NCBI GenBank assembly: GCA_905178155.1
Contig: CAJINV010000002.1
Span: forward strand, 2,262,922-2,326,921
Source: Amoebophrya sp. A120
Lineage: Eukaryota; Sar; Dinophyceae; Syndiniales; Amoebophryaceae
Direction: 5' to 3'
Length of the DNA stretch: 64,000 nucleotides
A model generated the notes under the pieces. That model made no database searches, was not told the origin of the DNA, and saw only the letters and a program-made list of their open reading frames with translations. The position numbers and the translations under genes were made by a program. Positions 44,957 through 54,774 of this stretch are shown in pieces; the first letter of the stretch is position 1; each line of letters opens with the position of its first letter.

Positions 44957-46621
44957 TCACCCCATCATCTGCCCTATCCTCACCAACTCCGCCTTCCGTT
45001 CCCTGACCGGTACGAAGGGCAGCAGCCACTCGTGCTTGTGCATGTCCACCGGGAAGATCGTTTGATCCGGGATGTGCGACAAATGCACCTTCCCCCACAC
45101 CACCCTCCGAATCAACGTCGCCCTCGTTTTCAAGTGCTCCCACACGAGCAGCTCGGGGTTCATTTTCGTCGTGAACTTTTTCCCGCCCGACTGCGCAAAA
45201 TTTTCCAACAACCGGATCCGGATCCACAGACTCCCCTCCTCCGGGTTCCGCTTGCTCAAATTCGCGAAAATCCGCCCGTAGTTAACCCCACGGACCATCA
45301 CGCCGCCTCCTTTTTTCGGTTCGTTCATGGGGTCCGCCCAGGATTGCAAAATCGCTGGAAATTCGGACACCGGGATTTTGTTTTTCCTCTTCTGACTTTT
45401 CGAAAGCGGCTTGTTGTTTATGTTAGAGGCAAATAAACCATCTCCATTGATCCCATCAGAGCTGCCAACGACGCCGCAATTGTTCGACGTGGCTAGTCTG
45501 ATGTCATAAACCGTTTCCACTGGACACAACTCCGTGTTGCGCAAAATGTCCCGGAAGCGGCCGCAGTTCGTCAACAAGACGATCCCCTCGTGCCGATACC
45601 GGAGATAATTCACGACGAAAAAGTTGTTGATCAATCGGTCGTCTGATTGCTCGTAGTTCAGTGACTTTTCCCCGATGCGGTTCACGTCAAACTTGCGGTA
45701 GTTGTCGAGGAGATCCCTTAGGTTCGCCTTCTCGTTCATTTCGGGGGAGTTGTGGTTCATCATCTCTTGCTGTTCCTGCTCCATTTCCTCGTCGTCGATT
45801 TCCGCCCAGGAGCGCGTGTCTCCTTCATTCGGATCTTCTTCATCTGCTACAGTGGCTCTTGAACCTCCTTCGCCATCAACATCTTCACTGCCATCGTTCT
45901 TCTTCCGCCACTTTCTCCTCGACCCCACCGTCCCGGGGTCTCGGTTCGTGCCGAAGTCGCACAACACAAACTCCGGCTTCCGCAAGGCCCATAATTTAGG
46001 GACGTACTGCTGGGGCGGTATGAACTGGCAGTCCTCGTTTTTTTCCAGAAACTCCGCGTCCTCATCCTTCATCAGGGACCGGTAATTCTCGTTGGAAGCC
46101 GCTTTGGAAGAAGTGGAGGAGGAAGTAGACGCTTGTCTGTTCTTGTTCCCGTCGGCGTTGTCTGTTGTACTGCTGTTGTTTATCGTCCTGCTTCTCAACA
46201 CCACCGAGGCCGAGTCGGGAACGACGCAGTTTTCCGTGACCACGCAGCCGTCGACGAGCACGTTCCCTTCCCGGATCGCCTGCTCGGCCTCGGACCGGGT
46301 GAGCACGCCGGAAATCGCGATGCGGCGGGCCAGCCGCTCGAACCGGGAGTTCACCAACTGCATCGTCGCGGCGGTGAACAAGGTGCGGGAGGGGCGCTTC
46401 TGATCGGACGCGATGCAGATTCTTGGGGGCGGAAGAGAAGCAGCAGCTCTCGCGAGCCGGGAGAGTGGTAAGACTGCAGCTTGGTGATGTGGTCCGCATT
46501 TTGTTGAGTTTGAATTTGATGAAAACGAAAATGCTCTGTGCTTGTAGTTGTGAGCATAAAATAAACGCGTGGAGGCTGTAGCCTTCTGCCTAGTAGAGCC
46601 TGGGAAGGCTACCGATGACAT
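44957..46621 (-). CDS. RsuA/RluB-family pseudouridine synthase homologue lacking the catalytic Asp, 554 aa, intronless
   Basis: The family converts uridine to pseudouridine in rRNA. An S4 RNA-binding domain covers about residues 95-142 (RLARRIAISGVLTRSEAEQA, then IREGNVLVDG). The synthase part begins with WALRKPEFVLCDFG (KPxG-like) at about 211. The motif II region at about 337-354 reads VNYLRYRHEGIVLLTNCG. In active members this is GRLDxxxEGLLLLTNDG, so the catalytic Asp position holds Arg (about 341). VYDIRLATSN follows, as expected. Two acidic or low-complexity inserts lengthen the protein. The Ser/Arg-rich N-terminus suggests a mitochondrial presequence (inference). It may act as a ribosome-assembly factor rather than an enzyme. 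It is one of two supported genes without an introner; the other is the CK2 beta gene. Confidence 0.85.
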   Translation of the reverse strand: MSSVAFPGSTRQKATASTRLFYAHNYKHRAFSFSSNSNSTKCGPHHQAAVLPLSRLARAAASLPPPRICIASDQKRPSRTLFTAATMQLVNSRFERLARRIAISGVLTRSEAEQAIREGNVLVDGCVVTENCVVPDSASVVLRSRTINNSSTTDNADGNKNRQASTSSSTSSKAASNENYRSLMKDEDAEFLEKNEDCQFIPPQQYVPKLWALRKPEFVLCDFGTNRDPGTVGSRRKWRKKNDGSEDVDGEGGSRATVADEEDPNEGDTRSWAEIDDEEMEQEQQEMMNHNSPEMNEKANLRDLLDNYRKFDVNRIGEKSLNYEQSDDRLINNFFVVNYLRYRHEGIVLLTNCGRFRDILRNTELCPVETVYDIRLATSNNCGVVGSSDGINGDGLFASNINNKPLSKSQKRKNKIPVSEFPAILQSWADPMNEPKKGGGVMVRGVNYGRIFANLSKRNPEEGSLWIRIRLLENFAQSGGKKFTTKMNPELLVWEHLKTRATLIRRVVWGKVHLSHIPDQTIFPVDMHKHEWLLPFVPVRERKAELVRIGQMMG

Positions 46622-48681
46622 GTGGTCAACTTCTGTAGTTGGGGGAGCGTTCGTATAGTCATAGATCGCGAGCCCGAGCGGGGTGAAGCAGAATCAGGTG
46701 GCATCATGCCGTTCTACTGTCAAGTCGTGAATCCTTCAGTAAATTTTCCGATCTTCAACTTGTTGTAGCCGAGGAACTCATCAAGACACGAACTACACTA
46801 GCGAAAATAAGTATTCTTGAGGAGTGGCAGTCTGAAGGTGGATTGCACATACAAACTGCAGCGAAAACAACACAAGCTGGGGGAACAAAAGTCTTCTTTG
46901 TTGCAGCAGCCCTCTGCTGGAACCCGGCTCGGGTCCTGTTCGACCGAGACTATACGCGCAAAACCATACTTACTTGGACCCACCACGATCGCACGGGCCG
47001 CTCTTGGGACGCACACAGGCCGAGCCGCACTTGTGGGCGTTGCCCCGTCGGTGGGACAGCCTGTGCCACGCAGCGCAGACTGTAATCAGGGCCACTGCAC
47101 GGCGACGGGGAAACAAAATGAACCCCGCGCCCCTCGCGCGGCAGCCTGCGCGGGCGGAAACACTTCGCAGGAGGTTTTCATTCCTGCCTCTGCTTGCTGG
47201 GGCGTGGTCTGGGTGGCGAAGCGCACGATGGCGCGCCCAGGGGCCCGGCCATCTACCACGAGCGAGGACGGCCGCGTGCGGCGCAGAGAGCTTTGCAGGG
47301 CCGGCCCGCCGGGGCGCATGGCGCAGAATGCGCGGCGTGCGGGGGGGGAGCCAGCAAGCCCGCCCGCCGGCCGGGGCAAGCCGGCCGGCCAGCGGGGCCA
47401 ACAGCCTCGGGGGGCCCCGCGGGGGTTTCTCAATTAAAAAGAAGAAGGCGGCACGGCAGGCGCGGCGCGCTCTTTCTGCTGCGGCGGCCGCAGCGGAAAA
47501 AGTTGGAGCGCGCAGCCTAGCGGCGCCCCTCCTTTATGGGCAGTCCCTTTCTAAGCCCCGCCCGGCGCCGGGGCTGCCGTGCGGCGAATCAATGGGCCGC
47601 CACGGGCCTCATCATCCTGGTGCGTCAGGATAAGCCCGCGGCGCCCCCCCGCGAAGCGCAACCCCCGCCATTTGCGCAGCGCGCCGCCGCGTCGCGGCCC
47701 GGCGCGCCGGGGCTATGAAATAAAAACAACCGCCCCGGCCCGCCATATTCTGAAGCCCCACAAAAGGGCCCCGACTGCGCCGGGGCGGGAAAGAAACACG
47801 GGCGGCGCCCCTATGCGCCGCCCTTCGCACTCTTCCCGAATTGCCCCTCCGTGCGAAGGGCGGGCGGCGGCGGGCTGGCCCAGGTGCGCGCGGATCTCGC
47901 CCAGGAGTTCGCCCGGGCGCCGCTGCTCCTCCTCATCGCCAGAAACCCGCACCCCGTTCCGCCGCAGGTGTTCCACGAAACCACGGAACCGCTGAAGCGC
48001 TTCGCCTTCCGGAACATGCACCGCATGGGCGTCGCCCCCTCTGGGCCAGCGCGTTATCCAGGGGCCTGCCATCGGTATGCCACGCCGCCAGCGCTTCGAC
48101 GCAGAGGACCAGCAGCCGCAGGCCCCGGGCGCGGGCACTCATCGGAAACCTTCGAAAAGCCGCCCACTGCCCCCCCTTCCTCGGTGGTGCGACACAGTCG
48201 AAAGTCTTGTTTTCCACAAAACAAAAACTATGATCGTACCCAAAGCCCCAGTAGAACACGGCACAGCCACAACACAAACCCACGAAGGAAGAGCATGACG
48301 TCTTTTGCTCCTCTTCCATGGAAGAAACTTCGCACAAATTTTTCATCGCAGCGTCGTCAGATTCAGAGACGAAAAAGCTAAGCCAAGCTTTTCGTCGTCA
48401 AGCGTAAATAATCGTCGCAAAATGTCTTCGTCGGTTTCAAATTGAGCACGTCAATACACGGCTCAACATCTTCATCCGGGCACCAAACATACAACCCGAG
48501 AACAAGTCAAGCCGTGAAGATGTGTGTGTGTTTAAAGGTAATTTGTCGCCAGTGTTGATGTGGTGGGCAGCTGTATTCTCGGTTACCAGCTTTATCATCA
48601 ATATTTCGATTTTTGAATACCATGTCGCCATACATCAGCCTCCAAATCTCCGACACGACCCACATCAACTCCGAATCAACA
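46622..48681. other. Intergenic gap with a GC-rich island (about 46980-48190)
   Basis: Same style as the 43440-44640 island: very GC-rich, with short A-rich runs and overlapping open frames. Minus 47713-48138 has a passably protein-like stretch, but no family and no homologous motif is recognised. Confidence 0.55.
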
Positions 48682-50616
48682 CTATTGCTGCTCCCCCTGC
48701 ACAACCGGGTTTGTTGTTCCAACGTTTCCCGCAGGAGCCGTTGCTGCCGCACTACTACTAGGCAAGACCCCCGCCGGGTTGCCGCCAACGATAGTGCTGC
48801 TGCTTCCCGCCGGTGGGTTCGTGGCGGTGTTGTTCAAAGAGTTCAAGTTTTGTTCGTTCAAACTGCCCTGCACCACCGGGCTGGTTTGGTGGGAAAGCGG
48901 AAAATTACTTCCGTCCTGCGTCGCCGAGTCGTTGGGGATCCTCGAGAGCGCGCCGTCCTGTTGTCGAAACTCTTCGACGTCCTTGATACTGTAACCGTTC
49001 TTGAAAAGCCACTCGTCCTCAGCCTGATAGAATTGTTTGTCATGCGCAGATTTCGATTCAAAGACGTTCCTCCATGCTGTAAGAATGCAATGCCAAATGC
49101 TCTACCTAGTAGCTAAGGAAGTACTTACTTACATCTTCATGCACATCATTGAAGAAAAAAATTCCACCTACGGGTACCCTGGGTCCAATTCAAAATTTGC
49201 GACACAATCCCCCAGTCATCATCAATCTATCAGTAACTACAGCAAGTACTACCTTTTCCTGCTGGGCCAAGCATCTCCTTATCAGTCCGTGTTCCTGCTT
49301 TAACTTGAACCCAAACAGCCTCGGAACATAGGGCTCTGGCCTCTCCAACGGGACCAACTCCGGATACGTCAAGAGAAACACGTGGGGGAAGCTCGTCCCA
49401 AAATACGCACCGTCTATGTCGGAGTAGGTAGATTTTGTCGCGTACAACTGCTCACATTTTGGGCAGTAGGTTTTTACCCTCGACACCCGCAATTCGTCCG
49501 ACGTTCCGACGGGCAGAACGGGTTGCTGGTGGCACTTTACCCGCGGGCATGTGCCGAAAATGGAAGACTGGTAGCCCTCTCGCATAGCTTCCAGACCCCG
49601 GGGGGACAGAATGTACCTGGTATATGATTTTTGTGTGCTGATCGCATGTTTTGTTACTGTTGTGCAAGAACAGCCAGGATGACTGCACGGTGCTAAAGGG
49701 TTTTTCTCATGCAGAAAAACGCATCAGAAACCCATCCTGTCATGCATGTCAAGCATCTACGACTATGATACCTCGCGTGCACCAAACCGTACAGATCCTG
49801 TGCGTCTCGGTAGACTTCCAAAAAATCCGCGTCCTGCAAATCGTCCTCATCTGGGGCGTCTGGCATCAGTACCATATCCAGGGCGTGATCGTAATACTGG
49901 TATTTTTTTGGTGGATACTGAGCATGACAAAATGTTTTTCGCATAGAGACCCTGCATGACAAAAGACCAAATCATCAAAAGGAGCAAATTTGTCAAAACC
50001 ATACCTGTAGCCGATTTCTCAACCCGTATAAGTTGAAATTGTCCCGTATGTAATCTTCATCGACCTCGCAAAACAGCTCGTGGCTTGGCACGGAACAAAA
50101 CCAACTGATCCACCCCAGCTGCACGTCTTCCGAACCGGAGGATTGCGATTTGTCATCCTCATCCTGCTCCATATTTCCGTCTATCAGGCTGTCCTTCTGG
50201 TTACCCCCAGCATTGTTATTCCCACTGTTCGGGTCCGCCATTTCGGTGTCGTGTCTCAAGAGGCTTCTGTGTTGCTGCTGGGATGATGAGGCACTACTGC
50301 GGAGATGGTTTCTAGAGGTGCTCGGGGACGATCCGGTTCCTGCAGTAGATCCGACTCCACCGGGGGAGCGCTTGGTCAACAAAATCCTTCGCGAGGTCCT
50401 GGCTGCGACGTTGCGGGGTCTTAGTTGCAATGCGTAAGCAGTTATGGTGGAGGGAGGTCGTGATGTGGTGACTACTTTATTGTCGCTTAAACGTGAAAAA
50501 TTTTCGTGGTAATTGTCGCGTTGTAAAATGTCAAAAAAAGATGCGGGGAAAAGGTCAAATATTACTCTTGTGAAAAGGAAAACGTATACCGTCCTCTTCG
50601 AGACAAATGTACTCAT
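48682..50616 (-). CDS. CK2B: Casein kinase 2 regulatory (beta) subunit, 4 exons, 487 aa
   Basis: CK2 beta dimerises through a zinc ribbon and binds two catalytic alpha subunits. Exons 50616-50005, 49917-49772, 49616-49253 and 49023-48682 sum to 488 codons. The core is unmistakable: [104 protein letters not shown] and PRLFGFKL. The four zinc cysteines (CPRVKC and CPKC) are present. Unusual are a 165-residue basic N-terminal extension and a 130-residue Asn/Ser-rich C-terminal tail. The start is uncertain: ATG at 50241 (MADPNSG) is an alternative that gives a more usual length. The three introns are GT-AG and no introner is present. Confidence 0.93.
49024..49252 (-). other. Canonical GT-AG intron of CK2 beta
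   Basis: Sense GTAGTACTTG ... CAATTCTATCAG, 229 nt, phase 0 (AQQEK-AEDEW). It contains GCATGACAA, the motif common in introners. Confidence 0.75.
49617..49771 (-). other. Canonical GT-AG intron of CK2 beta
   Basis: Sense GTATCATAG ... CATATACCAG, 155 nt. Restores [10 protein letters not shown]. Contains GCATGACAGG. Confidence 0.9.
49918..50004 (-). other. Canonical GT-AG intron of CK2 beta
   Basis: Sense GTATGGTTTTG ... ATGCTCAG, 87 nt. Restores [13 protein letters not shown]. Contains TTGTCATGC twice. Confidence 0.9.
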
Positions 50617-51593
50617 TCAGGTGGAGCAACAGGATGCATAGAGAACGAAAATAAAGTATCTATCACCTAGTAGCGCTATGAAAAAACTCTTTCTGAGGTC
50701 GGCCGTAATTCGGATGCGACTAAAAAGTATGTTTGAAGCACCTACTACTGAAGCAATATGAAGAGAGAGCTTCTGTCACACGTCGCTAGGCAAATCCCAT
50801 TTCCGTTTCGCTGAATGTCGCTGGTAAATTCATATGAGTCACGGCAAGTACTACTTAAAAACTTTGTTGTGGTTGTGGTTGTAGTACTGTTTCAAACCGC
50901 TGCAACATGATCGGAACTGACGGCTATTCGATCCTCTATGTAATGGATTGATGAATATCGGTTCTGAGATCCTTTTCAGTCTGTTTCAAAAAATACACGG
51001 AAAGCAAAAAGATAGACAGGGAGATCCATCGACTTCACGTCATCTAGTACGACCTCAGCTGCCGTTGAAAACAAGAATCATCGCAGGGATGCTACCGCGC
51101 CGGCTGATAGAACAGAGCCAACAATCCCTGCTGCTACTTCTAGTAGCGGAGCAGGAAATAGATAGAGATGACCGTCTTCACGTCAAATCCATACATGAAG
51201 CAGATCTTTTTCGCGGAGTTGCGCTTCTTGTACTCATGTCACTGGGTAGGCTCACGGTCTGTGGTGGTTGGTGCAATAAGCATGGGCTGCAAGTGTCTGA
51301 TGTTGTGATACAAACAACTCTCTACTGATTTAGGTACTTGAAAAGAGGACTCAAAAAGAACTAGAGTTGCCTTTACTTCAGGGGTGATGAGTGAGATAAA
51401 ACAGGTTCTTCAGCTGCGGTGTGGTTGAAAAAATCGTTACAAGAAATCAAGTCACGAGATTTCCCGCACTGGAAGATCAAGCGGAAAGAACTCTTTGTCG
51501 CATGTATGCAGTCCTGTTTCATCCCACGAAGACGTCGACTCGGAAGTGAAGAAGACGCATCGGAAAATTTCAAATGCTGTTGATGCATTCTTT
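50617..51593. other. Intergenic gap
   Basis: A plus-strand open frame at 50948-51328 (126 codons) has no recognisable motif and is left unannotated. Confidence 0.5.
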
Positions 51594-53998
51594 TTACTTC
51601 TTCTTCGTCTGATTCTTCACTTTCTCAATCGCGGCCGCGACCGTCGCTTCATCGCCCAGAAACTGCATGGAGACCACCGGTTTCAAATCCGCGTCCAACT
51701 CGTACACGAACGGGATTCCGGTGGGGAGTATGAACTGCAAATATGTTGTCTGGGTCTGGAAACTTGTGTTGCTGATGCTCGCATCCTAGGGCATGTTCCT
51801 GCACGGCATAACAGCATCAGAAGTTTTGCAAGGCTTGTCGTAGATTCTTTCATTCGTAAAACGCATGACGTTTCACAGCATGACAGAGAAAGAAAAACTG
51901 CCCGCCAAGGGCATTCATTCGTTCGTTCGTTGTGGATCGGCTCTGCCGACCGGGTAACCCAACGCCTTGCATACAAGTGACCGACTTAGGCGAACCCCGT
52001 TGCGGGACATACAAATTGGCCGCACGGAAGGGCCCTAAGCGCTACATACATAGTTCACCCTAAGCGCCTACCACTTCGGTCTGGGACCTCGTCTACCTGA
52101 TCCTGGGGGTCCACAGCGCACTAGCCCTTTGCTAGCATAAACAGTTTGGGTGCTACAGAGTGATCTAGCTCTCTCCTTTTAACAGTAAGGCCATCATAAA
52201 TGTGCGCTAAAACGGGCTCGGGGCGCTCCGTACGGAAGGGAGCCTTACAGATCCCATTGTCCTTCTTACTTACTCGATTCATGCATTACAGATTCCATTG
52301 TCCTTCAAATTTCGCATCACAAATCCAGAGGACCAAAACATATTTGCAATGCATAAGGAGATTCAATTCCATGATTTCCTCATTCGACATCTTGTCCAGG
52401 TGGCACCCATATCCTGTGCAAAAGTATCGTACTCGTATAAATGCGAATCTTGCATTACGAATCTTGTTCCCAAGGCAAATCTGCATTACAAATTTCATTT
52501 CTCATGCTGAGGAAATTTGTCATGCGATTTATACTAGTACGATACTTTTGCAGTCCATAAGACAATCCCGCGGAGACTGTTTCCGTGGGCGGCGACCAGG
52601 ATGGTTTTACCTTTAAAAAAATTGTAAAGGAAAGTTGGTTTTGGCACCATCCTAGACAGCAATATTCATGTCGACTCCGCAAGACAAACTCATCTTCACA
52701 ACGAGATAGAAACCGGTTTGAGTTGTGTATGCATGTTACAAAAACCATTTTCACTATACCTTCCTTCAAGGCCGGCACGATCGTGTTTTCCCAGAACGGC
52801 ATGGTGCGCTTGATCGTCAATTCTAAAGACTCACACTTCGGAAACTCTTCCTCCTTCAGGTCCGCATACCGGGGGTCCTGCCGAATGGCCTCGAAGTACT
52901 CGTGTCCTTCCTCCATCGGCGGCGGTGGGGTGTCGAAGGACCGACGCCAGATCTGCACCTGGTCGGCTCCGTACTTTTCGACTGTCGCGGCCTTGTCGAG
53001 ACCTGATAGATAAGTAGCTCTTAACAATTTGTCATGCGATCATGTGGGAATCATCGAGAAGACCATCTGTCATGCAAGACTCGCATGTCACAAACAAAAC
53101 AAGCAGAGAAATAGATGACCCATTGACAACATACTTATTTGTATACCGGTCAGCCCGCCATAGTGCCGCTCGTTCAACCGCCAGGTCTTTTCAATCGGCG
53201 GGGTTTGTCCCGCTTCGGAAAGAATAATGTCTATCCTGAGTAAAAACGTCCCCACCCCAAAGTCAAGTTGCGAACTCTGCAGCACAAATCCAGCAGTTTT
53301 GGAAGCCATGCATGACAAGTTCGTCTTTGTAGTGTAGTGCAGGTTAGCCAGGACAGTCGCATGACAAGCCCATCTCCTCATATTGTTTACAGCACTACAA
53401 ATGCCAAAACACGACCGGAAATGCCTCTCATGTAGATGCGCATTGCAAATGTTCCTGTCGTTGCAAATCTGCATGACAACTCTGGGGTGGGGACGTTTTT
53501 GCTCAGGATAATGTCCAGGGTTTTGTTTGCGCGGAGCAGGACGGAACTGTATGGATCGCAAATATGTCTGGGTCTGGCAGGGTGCCAACTTGTGATGCTG
53601 CCTTTGAATTCTACGCAGAATTTGTGTTGCATGAACAGCAAAAGAGGTCAAGTTTTTGCTAAGCGGAGACGGCATTTCTCATGCAGTATGGGCATCAGAA
53701 AGCCCTCAAAAGATCTGTGGTGCTAGGGCATGCATCACAGACGCCATGGCCTATGCAAAGTGAGCATGGCAAACACCTGCATTCATGCAGACCCAGACAT
53801 AAAAGTATTTGCATTCCATAAACTGTACGCCTGGTCGAATTTCAAGCCGGATTCCTTGATCGCAATCCCGCCCTTCTTCGCTTCCTCGAGCCCCGCTTCG
53901 GACAAATCCGCGTCGAACCAGCCGCAGAAGAGATTTTTCAAGTTCCATTCCGATTCCCCGTGGCGGACAAAAACGATTTTGTACTTGGACTCCGGCAT
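51594..53998 (-). CDS. gpmA: 2,3-bisphosphoglycerate-dependent phosphoglycerate mutase, 254 aa, 7 exons
   Basis: Interconverts 3- and 2-phosphoglycerate in glycolysis. Exons 53998-53821, 53544-53511, 53226-53147, 53002-52760, 52610-52560, 52404-52356 and 51723-51594 sum to 765 nt (255 codons), the usual family length. The phosphohistidine motif [12 protein letters not shown] is at about residue 9-20. [11 protein letters not shown] follows, then the substrate loop [47 protein letters not shown], the second histidine in [25 protein letters not shown] and [10 protein letters not shown]. All active-site residues are visible (RHG, ERHYG, RR, HGNS). It has no organelle-targeting extension, so it is probably cytosolic. 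Four introns are introners and two are GT-AG. Confidence 0.97.
51729..52355. mobile_element. Introner family A (A20) with nested repeat E, intron
   Basis: A TIRs at both ends and TSD GGGAG/AGGAG, 627 bp. The excess over about 270 bp is repeat E, copy 2. It lies in the phosphoglycerate mutase gene and still maintains frame (MELNL to TGIPFVYEL). Confidence 0.88.
51922..52246 (+). repeat. Dispersed repeat E, copy 2, nested in introner A20
   Basis: About 325 bp, near identical to 19568-19886. Both copies sit inside introners of different families (A and C) on the same strand. Confidence 0.9.
52410..52559 (+). mobile_element. Introner family B (B11), intron
   Basis: 150 bp with B TIRs and a drifted TSD (ACCCA/AGACA). 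Excision joins LRGIV to [10 protein letters not shown]. Confidence 0.9.
52611..52759 (-). other. Canonical GT-AG intron of PGM
   Basis: Sense GTATAGTG ... TTTTTTTAAAG, 149 nt. Restores [16 protein letters not shown]. Confidence 0.93.
53003..53146 (-). other. Canonical GT-AG intron of PGM
   Basis: Sense GTATACAAATAAG ... TTATCTATCAG, 144 nt. Restores [18 protein letters not shown]. Contains TTGCATGACAG and GCATGACAAATTG, as introners do. Confidence 0.93.
53232..53510. mobile_element. Introner family C (C4), intron
   Basis: 279 bp with TSD ATGTC at 53227-53231 and 53511-53515. Confidence 0.95.
53550..53820. mobile_element. Introner family A (A21), intron
   Basis: 271 bp with TSD AACTG at 53545-53549 and 53821-53825. 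Together with C4 it brackets a 34-nt exon. Confidence 0.94.
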
Positions 53999-54774
53999 TT
54001 TGTTTTTGGGTGGAAGTTTTTGTGGACGAAGTAAAGTTCGTGGCGTTCGACAAAGAAACTGAAACGTCGAGCAGGAGAAGGGCCTTCTTGTAAAGTATCC
54101 AATTGTGATGTCGTTGAAGAAAAGGTTGTTGATGCTCGGTCGTACTAGTTCTCAAAAAATCTCAAAGTCAAACTACTCTACTGGTGATCTATAATAAACA
54201 GTTGAACTCTGAATATATGTATCGTTGCTGGTACTAGCGATAGTAAAAGTGCAGTTGAACTGAAAATAACAGGCTCCGGTGACCACCGAAATCGCGTAGT
54301 AGCAAACCGTTGCTTTGATCGTGATCGCGTCAATCTCATGAGATCTTTGGTGCTGATCGTGATTTTTTCAGTCGGAATACCACGTAGTCTCGTATGGTTT
54401 GAACACAGCGGCAGATGAGTTCGTTTCGCCGACAAAAGCCGACCGATAGGCGACGTGACATGATTGAGATAAAACGTCTCAGCCTCTTGTCTCCGTTTGT
54501 TAATATACTGGGGTGCTAATAATTCATGGGGTTTCATTCGTTCTGGTAAATAAGATTGAAAAGCTGTTGTGGTTCGTGGTTATGTCGCTGGTGATGAAGA
54601 ATACTTCTGCTTTTTGATGGGATCATCATGACGGGTACTTACATTCACCTTCAAAAAGTTGTTGCTCATGTGTTCATCGTGGCTCAAGAAGTACACCGCT
54701 AGGTGGAGTCTGAGTGCTGCTATAATGACGAGCGTGCAGCTGGGAAAAGAAGAAAACTACTCACCAATTCACTT
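53999..54774. other. Intergenic gap
   Basis: No supported feature. Confidence 0.6.

Noticed and set aside
44831-45436. A 201-codon plus-strand open frame.
   Set aside because: It is antisense to the intronless pseudouridine synthase homologue, which has clear domain motifs on the other strand.
50948-51328. A 126-codon plus-strand open frame as a gene.
   Set aside because: No motif, weak composition and opposite strand to all other genes; not enough support.
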